The position numbers were made by a program, and so were the translations under genes. A stretch of 32,365 nt of DNA from Brevibacillus_H ginsengisoli (GTDB lineage: Bacteria > Bacillota > Bacilli > Brevibacillales > Brevibacillaceae): assembly GCF_050113715.1 (NCBI RefSeq), contig NZ_JBNJQR010000015.1, positions 1-32,365 on the forward strand, given 5' to 3'. The notes beneath the pieces are model-generated. The model was not told the DNA's origin. It searched no databases and worked only from the letters and a program-made list of their open reading frames with translations. This document shows, piece by piece, positions 15,586 through 22,600 of this stretch. How positions within the stretch are numbered: the first letter of the stretch is position 1; each line of letters starts with the position of its first letter.

Positions 15586-17121
15586 TCAGCGATACCTCGA
15601 CCTGCCCATTTTTTTGCGAAATCGAAGGAAAACATATAGCGCAATACATCCGATAAAAAATAGCATACCTCCAAGAGAGCGGATATTTGCCGATTCCTTA
15701 GCAATGTATAGAAGAAAGGTATCAAACGGGAGGTAAAACAAGGCGATGACCACAAGAAAAATGGAGCCGCTAAGTAAGTCAGCTACTGGAAAAGCGCCTT
15801 TGCATTCTTTTTGCAAAGCGACCGAATTCCAAAGCAAGGGGAGTATTTCAAAGACCAATATACTCAATGCGGCGCCGGCGTAGCCGAATCCCGGAATAGC
15901 AGTTAAGTAATAGGCGGCAATTGCCGAGCCAATTAAACCTAGAAGCAAACCGGTTAAGGGTGCTCTTTTTTGATCGATGGCCCACAGAATGGTTGTTGTT
16001 AACTCCCTCATGCCAGCGATCAGGGGGGCGAAAGACATATAACGGATCGCTTCGGCAGCCGCTTCGTTCCCAAAAACCAGTTTGGATATCTCATCCGCGT
16101 AAAAGATGAGAAAAACGGAAGAGCTAATTCCCCAAAACCACCCGATTTCTAAGGATAAATTTGAACGTTCGATAAATTCTTCTCTTTTTTGATTTTCCCA
16201 ACTAGCGGTTAACTTAGAGGCCATTGTATACGATAATGCAGCGGTAAGAATTGTTGGTAAATAGACGATGACTGCTGCCATTCCAGAAATTTCTCCGAAG
16301 ATCGCGATGGAATCCGATTGGCTAAGGCCGGATGCTTGCAAGCGATTCGGAATAATAAACACGTCGAGAAGATCCGATGCTGGTGCTATCAAGCGTGTTA
16401 ATGTAATGGCAAGGGATGACTTCATAAAGAAAAATATCCCGGGTCCAAGCATCATCCAAGGGATTAACTTTTTGGGGGATGTTCGATTTGAGGTAATGAG
16501 AGGCATCGACTTTTGGCCGTAAGGAATTAGTAAGAGAAAACATAAAGCAATACAAGCGCCTGTGAAAGCGCCGAATGCAGCCCCTCCTGCGGCTGCGTGA
16601 ATTCCATATTTCATCCATACTACAGCCAGTACAAGCATCGTGCCTGCTCGAACCACTTGCTCAATTAGTTCGGAAGCCGATACATATCCGTAAAATTCGA
16701 TGCCTTGCAAAAAACCCCGAAATAGTTGGAGCAAGGGGACAATAAGAAGCGCCGGCGCCAGGCAGCTGATGGGAAACGTCAAATTGTTATTTCCAAGATA
16801 ATGTGCCAAATAAGGCGCAATGGCATAACAAAGTAATCCCGCAACAGCCCCTAAAATGAAAAACGGCAGAACCATCCCTTTAAAAAATTGCAAGCCTCGC
16901 TTTTGGTCTTTGGCTGTCATCAGCGCTAACGATGTTGGAAAACCGCCGGTAAGGAGAGTAAGCGCGAATCCAAAGATGGAATAAACAATTTGATAGATAC
17001 CTGTTCCTTCCGAGCCAAGTATCCGAAACAGTGGAATACGAACGAGGAGTCCGATAGCTTTCACTAGAAAAATAGCGCCAGTACGTAGCGCTGTCTGTTT
17101 AATAAAGGCGGGAAGCTTCAT
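15586..17121 (-). CDS. SpoVB/MurJ-like polysaccharide flippase
   Basis: A 511-residue polytopic membrane protein of the MOP (multidrug/oligosaccharidyl-lipid/polysaccharide) exporter superfamily, with about 14 helices. The N-terminus KQTALRTGAIFLVKAIGLL and the following RIPLFRILGSEGTGIYQIVY are typical of SpoVB and its Bacillales paralogues, which flip lipid-linked precursors such as lipid II. The C-terminus is basic (RFRKKMGR). Whether it works in spore cortex synthesis or in vegetative wall growth cannot be told here. The ribosome binding site GGGGTG lies inside one arm of an inverted repeat at 17129-17176. Confidence 0.88.
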   Translation of the reverse strand: MKLPAFIKQTALRTGAIFLVKAIGLLVRIPLFRILGSEGTGIYQIVYSIFGFALTLLTGGFPTSLALMTAKDQKRGLQFFKGMVLPFFILGAVAGLLCYAIAPYLAHYLGNNNLTFPISCLAPALLIVPLLQLFRGFLQGIEFYGYVSASELIEQVVRAGTMLVLAVVWMKYGIHAAAGGAAFGAFTGACIALCFLLLIPYGQKSMPLITSNRTSPKKLIPWMMLGPGIFFFMKSSLAITLTRLIAPASDLLDVFIIPNRLQASGLSQSDSIAIFGEISGMAAVIVYLPTILTAALSYTMASKLTASWENQKREEFIERSNLSLEIGWFWGISSSVFLIFYADEISKLVFGNEAAAEAIRYMSFAPLIAGMRELTTTILWAIDQKRAPLTGLLLGLIGSAIAAYYLTAIPGFGYAGAALSILVFEILPLLWNSVALQKECKGAFPVADLLSGSIFLVVIALFYLPFDTFLLYIAKESANIRSLGGMLFFIGCIALYVFLRFRKKMGRSRYR

Positions 17122-17128
17122 ATTTTCA

Positions 17129-17176
17129 CCCCAGAATAACCTTGTCCCAAGATTATATGAGCAAGGTTATTGGGGT
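17129..17176 (-). promoter_or_regulatory. Inverted repeat covering the flippase ribosome binding site
   Basis: AATAACCTTG at 17135-17144 and CAAGGTTATT at 17162-17171 are perfect inverted arms with 17 nt between. Beyond a 2-nt bulge the match continues as ACCCC and GGGGT. On the minus strand the second arm ends in GGGGTG, the likely ribosome binding site of the flippase gene, and the loop contains TATAAT. No T tract follows, so it is not an ordinary terminator. Confidence 0.6.
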
Positions 17177-17191
17177 ATACTTCCCGATCCT

Positions 17192-18301
17192 TTAATCGTT
17201 GATATGGATTAAGAGATACTTGGTGTTTTTGTCCCACCCAAGGTCAAACGGTACTCGATAGCGATCTGCGGTATGGGAGTTAACCAAGGGGTAGCCGTTC
17301 ACATCATGTCCTACTACGACAGAAAAATGGTCCGTGTCACCATCAAGGGAATAACCGATCACATCGCCTGGCAATAATTTTGCGATAGCGCCATCCGGAT
17401 GTTTTTTAGTGGATTGGGTAACTTCCGTAAAAGTTCCTTTGGCAATTAAACGTCCATACCCGGAGTAAAGTATGAAACTTTCAAAAGCATCTGTTTGTAC
17501 CCAAGCGTGACTTCCGCCTCCCCAATATCCCCATACCCTTGTTGCCCGTAAACCGCCACCTTCTTTGGCATCTCCAAGAACCTGAGAGGTATAATTGGTA
17601 CAGTCTCCGCCAAGCGGCGTATAATCCCTGTACTTCCGGTTATAGCGATTGTTATTTCCCGCCCCCCAAGCTAGCCCCGCATACTTATTGGCGTAAGCAA
17701 CCGCGCGCTCTCTGTTGTATCGCCCTTTTTTTTCTGACGCACGGTTAGCTGCTGCAGCTAGATGGGGAAAGCCAGTCGGGGTATCCGAAATTAAATCTGG
17801 ATTTTCTTCCAGTGGATCCAGATACCATTCTTTTTTAACGACCCATCCGTTCGTTCCCTTTTTGAGCGTAAGGGCATGTCGCGTGCCAACTCCGAACGAC
17901 TGAGGGGGAAGGTAGAAGGTTTTGTATTGATAAGATATCTTAGCGGATTGCACGAGAGTTACTGTGGTTAAATCGCCATTATTTTTTACACGGCCAATAC
18001 GAATAGTCGGTTCGGCCGCTACAAGGCGCAGACCACGTTTTTCGGCCCAGGCATTCAGGTATTTTGCGCGCCTTAACTCCATTTGATAAGCATAACGGCT
18101 TCCACCCTCGTTTTTAACGTAGTACTTATCTATTGTTTCCGGAAGCCGATTGATCAGAAAAGTGTTGCGGTCCTTATACAACTGGGATAAAAAACTGGTG
18201 ATTTCTTCTTTATCGGTTTCCTGTTTCGAATAGGCGTAACCGGTTAATGGTGTGAACAAGAAGGTTAATGACATTCCGACCAATAGAAATAAACGCAGCA
18301 C
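17192..18301 (-). CDS. Secreted amidase_6-domain protein
   Basis: A 369-residue protein with an N-terminal signal peptide (about 1-24). A middle region (30-160) has beta strands of the kind often found before such domains. The C-terminal putative amidase domain (about 194-366, Pfam Amidase_6-like) carries GGDCTNYTSQ with Cys234, DHFSVVVGHD with His325, and NSHTADRY with His343, a plausible papain/CHAP-like triad. A cell-wall peptide or amide bond is the likely target, but no substrate is proven for this family. Translation probably starts at a GTG after a GGGGGG site. The flippase gene follows 70 nt downstream on the same strand. Confidence 0.85.
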   Translation of the reverse strand: MLRLFLLVGMSLTFLFTPLTGYAYSKQETDKEEITSFLSQLYKDRNTFLINRLPETIDKYYVKNEGGSRYAYQMELRRAKYLNAWAEKRGLRLVAAEPTIRIGRVKNNGDLTTVTLVQSAKISYQYKTFYLPPQSFGVGTRHALTLKKGTNGWVVKKEWYLDPLEENPDLISDTPTGFPHLAAAANRASEKKGRYNRERAVAYANKYAGLAWGAGNNNRYNRKYRDYTPLGGDCTNYTSQVLGDAKEGGGLRATRVWGYWGGGSHAWVQTDAFESFILYSGYGRLIAKGTFTEVTQSTKKHPDGAIAKLLPGDVIGYSLDGDTDHFSVVVGHDVNGYPLVNSHTADRYRVPFDLGWDKNTKYLLIHIND

Positions 18302-18569
18302 AGCAAGAGCCCCCCTAGTGGTAATTTCTCCAGATACCTGAATTACGTTATCCCTTTCGGCGATACTTGGTCTGTCTTATATTGAGCACAGGAGGAGCAC
18401 ACCATTAAGGAAAATGAAGGGACAATCCACATGGCTTCCATCGTTTATGAACTCCTTGGCTGATGTAATTTAAAATTCAACATTTATACTACCCTTCATT
18501 TGCTAGGATATGCCTCGGAATTTTGGCCATTAATTGGTTTCCACTAACAAGCAAAGGGAATTCTTCCAT
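18302..18569. other. Gap between amidase gene and AraC terminator
   Basis: This stretch should contain the minus-strand promoter of the amidase gene, which I could not place with confidence. On the plus strand an open frame at 18386-18463 reads ..TIKENEGTIHMASIVYELLG and stops. An AGGAGG lies at 18390-18395, 8 nt before an ATT codon at 18404, but there is no standard start at that spacing. It may be the remnant of a lost gene. Nothing else is supported. Confidence 0.3.
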
Positions 18570-18601
18570 AAAAAAAATCGCCCATTGATCAGGACGATTT
18601 G
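18570..18601 (-). terminator. Terminator of the AraC regulator gene
   Basis: Read on the minus strand, AAATCGTCC pairs with GGGCGATTT around an 8-nt loop and continues into a run of T. It lies about 30 nt after the regulator stop codon. Confidence 0.88.
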
Positions 18602-18629
18602 GTATCGGTGTGGTTATAGACGTTTCCCA

Positions 18630-19445
18630 TTACAGGAACTCTCGATACTGTCCAGCGCTCACTCCAAATTTTTGTTTGAAGGCACGCTGGAAGCTGCTAA
18701 TACTGCCAAATCCGGATAGTAAGGCAATATCGGTGATGCTCTTGGAAGTGTTCTTCAACAATTGCACTGCATGTCGCAGCTTGGCTTCTTTGATATACAA
18801 GCCCGGTGTGCAGTGCAGATGTTCAGAGAAGAGCCTGATCAACCGAAAAGAATCAATCTGGAACTCCTCACACAAGGTACCAGGTGTAATTAGCTCAGAA
18901 ATATTGGTGTCTATGAAGCGAATAATTCGATCAAGAATAGTTGGGCGGGAAGGTAGTCTGTTTTTGAGCCATGCGCTTGTGTGGGAGCCTTCTTGTCCGG
19001 AAAGGAGCAACTGAACCAGCTCCATTTCCAAGCCATGCAAATCCTCTGAATGAAGCGGGTCCCAGAACAGATTCATCGCACGTTTGCCCCATGTGATGAA
19101 GCGGCTGGGAGACCCTTTTCCCCATGGCTGCAAACGAAAGGCTTCGGGGTTGAGCTGCAATTGCTCCTCCACAATACCATTTAACAATTGCTGATGTACG
19201 GATAAAATCAGAATTTGTGCTTGTTCATCGATACTCCCAAGCCGATGTAGGTCATGGGGGGAAACAACCAGGCGATCTCGTTGGCTTAATGCCTTTTGCT
19301 CTTTATCGCGAGTCAAGAGAATTTTGCCCCTAAGCGGCAAGTGTATTTGATATTCATCTGCGTGTGAGTGCAAACTCTCTGTTGATTCCGGAGAAATGTG
19401 GCAAACAAATATTTTGGTATGAGCCAGCTCAAGTTTCAGTCCCAT
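18630..19445 (-). CDS. AraC family transcriptional regulator
   Basis: A 271-residue regulator from the ATG at 19445. The N-terminal cupin-like sensor (about 10-90) has SLHSHADEYQIHLPLRG, and the two C-terminal AraC helix-turn-helix motifs (about 165-271) include CEEFQIDSFRLIRLFSEHL and SITDIALLSGFGSISSFQRA followed by FGVSAGQYR. The frame can be extended to a TTG at 19538, but the ATG at 19445 follows AAGAGGAG by about 8 nt and leaves room for a promoter, so I prefer it. The gene is divergent from an MFS exporter gene, which is its most likely target. The ligand is unknown. Confidence 0.88.
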   Translation of the reverse strand: MGLKLELAHTKIFVCHISPESTESLHSHADEYQIHLPLRGKILLTRDKEQKALSQRDRLVVSPHDLHRLGSIDEQAQILILSVHQQLLNGIVEEQLQLNPEAFRLQPWGKGSPSRFITWGKRAMNLFWDPLHSEDLHGLEMELVQLLLSGQEGSHTSAWLKNRLPSRPTILDRIIRFIDTNISELITPGTLCEEFQIDSFRLIRLFSEHLHCTPGLYIKEAKLRHAVQLLKNTSKSITDIALLSGFGSISSFQRAFKQKFGVSAGQYREFL

Positions 19446-19471
19446 GTCTTCTCTCCTCTTACTAGGCGGAA

Positions 19472-19500
19472 ATTGTAAAGGGAATCGTGCAATAAGTGAA
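19472..19500 (-). promoter_or_regulatory. Candidate promoter of the AraC regulator
   Basis: On the minus strand TTCACT (19495-19500) and TACAAT (19472-19477) are 17 nt apart. The -35 directly abuts the -35 of the opposing MFS promoter. Confidence 0.5.
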
Positions 19501-19529
19501 CAGACAGTAGAAACATCTCCTTTTACAAT
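19501..19529 (+). promoter_or_regulatory. Candidate promoter of the MFS gene
   Basis: CAGACA at 19501-19506 and TACAAT at 19524-19529 are 17 nt apart. The -10 boxes of the two divergent promoters form an inverted repeat, ATTGTAAA (19472-19479) and TTTACAAT (19522-19529). Confidence 0.45.
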
Positions 19530-19562
19530 GTTAATCAACGAATGAGTAAAGGAGAAAGTTCA

Positions 19563-20775
19563 ATGTCTCGAATTATCAAAGCGGTTATCTCGTATCATCC
19601 AGTCGTATGGCTTCTCTGGTTGGGTACAGCTATTACCTATGGAGCCTTTTTTATGACGTTCCCATTCTTTTCTATTTACTTGACCAAGAATATGGGAATA
19701 AGCCCTTTCGTGGTGGGGATTATTTTAGGTATAGGGCCACTAACCGCAACGCTAGGAGGGTTTGTAGGAGGCTTTCTTGCTGATCGTTACGGAAGAAAGC
19801 GAATGATGTATGCTTCTCTTCTGCTTACCGCTTTGGTTTTTGGTGGCTTTGCGTTAGCGAATCAAGCCATCTTTTTCATGCTGCTTTGCGGTTTACTCGG
19901 TTTTTCCCGCTCTCTCTTTGAACCATCCAGCCAAGCGATTTTGACGGAATATTCAACCGAAGATAAAAGAAGCAAAATATTTAGTTATCGTTATCTGGCG
20001 ATAAATCTGGGGGGGAGTTGTCGGTCCTCTAGTCGGAGTGAAGTTTCTTGTCAGTTCCCCTCAAATCGGATTTTACCTAACAGGAGCTGTATATTTAATC
20101 TATTTTATCTTGCTATTTCTGGTATTGTCCAAGTTGACAGTGGCCAACCCGGAATCAGGAAAAGGAAAAGTCACTCTTCAAGCCATGAACCATGTGCTAA
20201 AAAGCGACATTCCATTGAGATATTTTATCATGGGCGGGATGGTAGTACAATTTCTCTTTTGCCAGCTAACCTCGACTCTCCCGCAATACCTGGATAAGTC
20301 TATAGTAGATGGCGCGCTTATCTATTCATACTTGCTGATGGTGAATTCGCTGATTGTCATTGTATTGCAACTACCGGTTAGCTGGTTTGTGGATAAGATG
20401 TCTGCTCTGTCTAGTATTACATTGGGCAGCCTCTTCTTTGCTGCGGCTTATGCGGGGTTTGCTTGGTTCGATGGGTGGGCCGGTCTGATACTGGCAACAG
20501 TGCTCTTTACCATAGGTGAAATGATTATCATACCGTCGAGTTCCGTAATTGTAGACAAGCTTGCGGCTGGGGAGTGGAAAGCGACCTACTTTGGTGCGTT
20601 TCAACTTCGATTCTTAGGAACATTCGCGGGGCAAAGCATTGGCGGAGCCTTGCTGATGAGTATCGGTGGGCATGGACTGTTTGCTTTGATGGGAGTGATT
20701 GCGGTCTTGATTCCTCTGTTCTTCACAAGGGGCACTCGAGCTAATTCAGCACAGTCTTGTAGCATTTCGAATTGA
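19563..20775 (+). pseudogene. MFS transporter (DHA1), frameshifted at a G7 tract
   Basis: The first part (149 codons to the G tract) and the second part are two halves of one ~404-residue, 12-helix exporter. Motif A GGFLADRYGRKRMM is in the first half. At 20009-20015 there are seven G. With six, the frame would read on as NLGGVVGPLVGVKFLVS, a proper motif C, and continue to the stop at 20773-20775. As sequenced, the first frame runs into unrelated residues and stops at 20297. This can be a true pseudogene, a phase-variable or slippage-rescued gene, or a sequencing error in a homopolymer. The ATG at 19563 follows AAAGGAG. The AraC regulator gene is divergent from it. Confidence 0.85.
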
Positions 20776-20780
20776 TTACG

Positions 20781-20807
20781 AGAGCTACCTGTAATGGTAG
20801 CTCTTTT
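20781..20807 (+). terminator. Terminator after the frameshifted MFS gene
   Basis: AGAGCTACC at 20781-20789 pairs perfectly with GGTAGCTCT at 20796-20804, followed by a short T run. The converging MFS gene on the minus strand ends at 20831. Confidence 0.85.
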
Positions 20808-20830
20808 CGCATCTATTTGGAAAGATTATT

Positions 20831-22021
20831 TTAATTAGCGTCAATCTCTTCTGCAACCTTTTTGATAGGCTGTTTAGCATTAGGACCAAAACACATTGAT
20901 TTAATGACAATACACAAAATCGCCAATCCCCCGAAAAGCAAACCGCTCCAAACGACTTCACCGATTCCAAAACAAGTAATAAACCACCCGCCTATTGCTG
21001 TACCCAGAGTGACACCCGCATTTGAAAAGGAGACAAATAAACTGTTGGCGAATTCAGGAGCTTCCGGAGCCTCCGATGTTAGCCAAATTTGGCTGACAAT
21101 AAGCCCGCTCGTATGAACAGCTCCCCACAGAATGATAATCCCAGTCATAAGAATAACGGATGTTGCTGAACTATAAAGAAGTAAAAAGCAAATTCCTAAG
21201 GCGACAGGGTAAAGTATGACTGTTTTCAACATGGCGCGGCCTAACAGCTTTCCCATATACCAGTTGCCGATCACACCACTAATGCCGAAAACGACAAGCA
21301 TTAGGCTAATCAGTTCAGCACTCATGCTTAATCTTTGTCCTAAATATTCAGCGAAGTAACTATAGACCGAAAACATCGCAGCGAGGATGAAGCAAGTGGC
21401 ACCGATATTTAACCATAAAGCCGGTTTTCGCAAGATCCCAAGCTGTCTTCCAAAAGAGCTTGCCTCTTTTCCAGAGATGGATGGAACCATCACTCCTATC
21501 CCGACACATGCAATGACATTCACAAGTGCAGAAAATAAAAACGAAGCAGCAAGTGAAAATTGATTCGCTATGTAGGAGGTAAGCGGAATCCCTAGCACCA
21601 TGCCCATACTGACCCCGAGAAATACTTTGGCGCTTGCTTTTGCGGCCTCATCCTTGGCCGATAATCCTGCGGCTAATACAAAGGCAATGGAGAAATAGAC
21701 GGGATGGAAGAAAGCCGGAAGTATTCGCAAAGCCAAAAGAACATAAAAGTTCGGAGCAAAAGCCGAAATCAAATTAGATACGGCGAAAATAATTAGACTG
21801 CCCGTGAGTACGGTTTTGCGATTGAACCTTGATAACAACAGGGTCATCCAGGGACCAAATAGGGCGATAATCAGAGCGAATGAACTCACAAGCATTCCGG
21901 CAAATGGTGCGGTAACGTTGTACTTTTCCATGATCATTGGCAAGACTCCAACGACCCCCAGCTCCGTATTAATGATGCTAAATATTCCTAGCGCGATGAA
22001 AAAGAGGGGACTAATTTTCAC
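20831..22021 (-). CDS. MFS exporter, DHA1 family (AraJ/YdhP-like)
   Basis: A 396-residue, 12-helix transporter. The N-terminus FFIALGIFSIINTELGVVGV has the motif of sugar/arabinose-efflux-like DHA1 members, with a loop 2-3 motif FGPWMTLLLSRFNRKTVL and a helix 5 segment GVSMGMVLGIPLTSYI. Efflux of small organic compounds is likely; the substrate is unknown. The start is a GTG 6 nt after AAAGGAAG. It lies downstream of arsR on the same strand, separated by a terminator and a separate copy of the ArsR operator, so it is probably repressed by that regulator from its own promoter. Confidence 0.88.
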   Translation of the reverse strand: MKISPLFFIALGIFSIINTELGVVGVLPMIMEKYNVTAPFAGMLVSSFALIIALFGPWMTLLLSRFNRKTVLTGSLIIFAVSNLISAFAPNFYVLLALRILPAFFHPVYFSIAFVLAAGLSAKDEAAKASAKVFLGVSMGMVLGIPLTSYIANQFSLAASFLFSALVNVIACVGIGVMVPSISGKEASSFGRQLGILRKPALWLNIGATCFILAAMFSVYSYFAEYLGQRLSMSAELISLMLVVFGISGVIGNWYMGKLLGRAMLKTVILYPVALGICFLLLYSSATSVILMTGIIILWGAVHTSGLIVSQIWLTSEAPEAPEFANSLFVSFSNAGVTLGTAIGGWFITCFGIGEVVWSGLLFGGLAILCIVIKSMCFGPNAKQPIKKVAEEIDAN

Positions 22022-22055
22022 AGATATCTTCCTTTCTTTTTATACATGTATCTAA

Positions 22056-22075
22056 ATATCTAATATAATAGATAT
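22056..22075. promoter_or_regulatory. ArsR operator copy before the MFS gene
   Basis: ATATCTA (22056-22062), six nt, TAGATAT (22069-22075): a perfect 20-bp interrupted palindrome with the same half-sites and spacing as the site in the arsR promoter. It lies 35 nt before the MFS start codon. Confidence 0.7.
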
Positions 22076-22083
22076 AATGTGAT

Positions 22084-22118
22084 GAAAAATCAGGTAACCT
22101 AAATCACTTTGGTTACCT
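22084..22118 (-). terminator. Terminator after arsR
   Basis: On the minus strand AGGTAACC (22111-22118) and GGTTACCT (22092-22099) form an 8-bp stem followed by GATTTTTC. It overlaps the arsR stop codon. Confidence 0.8.
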
Positions 22119-22428
22119 ACATCTCGGTCTTAATAAATTCGGCAAATTTCCGAATGGTTTCTTCATTTCTACGGTAATAGGTCCACTGCCCGAAACGCCT
22201 GGATTCCAAAAGTCCGGCTTTCTTCATGAGCATTAAATAGTTGGAAACAACGGATTGCGCCAACCCTGTTTTTTCCTGAATGCTGCCTACACAAATCCCT
22301 CCTTTAAAGTCAGCATCCGATGGTAAATACAACTGTGGTCCGAAATTTTCGTCCGGCTTTTTCAACCACTCCAAAATTTGTAAACGAGTTTCATTTGACA
22401 AGACTTTAAAGATCATCAACGTATCCAT
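22117..22428 (-). CDS. ArsR family repressor
   Basis: A 103-residue winged helix-turn-helix repressor: MIFKVLSNETRLQILEWL in helices 1-2, the recognition part IQEKTGLAQSVVSNYLMLMKKAGL, and the wing RRFGQWTYYRRNEET. The only Cys is in GGICVGS before the recognition helices, so the classic CxC metal site of ArsR or SmtB is absent and a non-metal signal is more likely. It is followed by an MFS exporter gene, and both promoters carry the same 20-bp palindrome, a simple repressor-exporter unit. Confidence 0.9.
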   Translation of the reverse strand: MDTLMIFKVLSNETRLQILEWLKKPDENFGPQLYLPSDADFKGGICVGSIQEKTGLAQSVVSNYLMLMKKAGLLESRRFGQWTYYRRNEETIRKFAEFIKTEM

Positions 22429-22435
22429 GGAAAAT

Positions 22436-22463
22436 ATTATATCTAGATTTCTGGATATGTCAA
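22436..22463 (-). promoter_or_regulatory. arsR promoter with operator in the spacer
   Basis: On the minus strand a consensus -35 TTGACA (22458-22463) and -10 TATAAT (22436-22441) are 16 nt apart. The interrupted palindrome at 22439-22458 (half-sites ATATCTAGA and TCTGGATAT, one mismatch) fills the spacer. Bound repressor would block RNA polymerase directly. Confidence 0.85.
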
Positions 22464-22519
22464 ATTTTAGAATGAAGTTGTGCTGAGAACATCTATCTTG
22501 TTTTGAAGGAGTTGGTGTG

Positions 22520-22573
22520 TTGAAACCAGAATGTCATAGACAGAAGATACAGAATTTTAATGCTATCACCTAA
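22520..22573 (+). CDS. Possible 17-residue leader peptide
   Basis: A TTG codon lies 9 nt after GAAGGAG and opens a 17-codon frame (MKPECHRQKIQNFNAIT) ending 27 nt before the start of the TIM-barrel gene. The spacing is right for translation, but the peptide is short, has no known relative that I recognise, and could arise by chance. Confidence 0.2.
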   Translation: MKPECHRQKIQNFNAIT

Positions 22574-22600
22574 TTGCTAGGAGGTTGGGCGGGAGGTTGC

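Noticed and set aside
10129..22500. Genomic island or prophage
   Set aside because: No integrase, transposase, phage gene or terminal attachment repeats were found; only mild composition differences are noticed.
22429..22600. c-di-GMP riboswitch before the exopolysaccharide genes
   Set aside because: I searched the gap for GEMM-type conserved segments and see none; it holds the arsR promoter and ordinary sequence.
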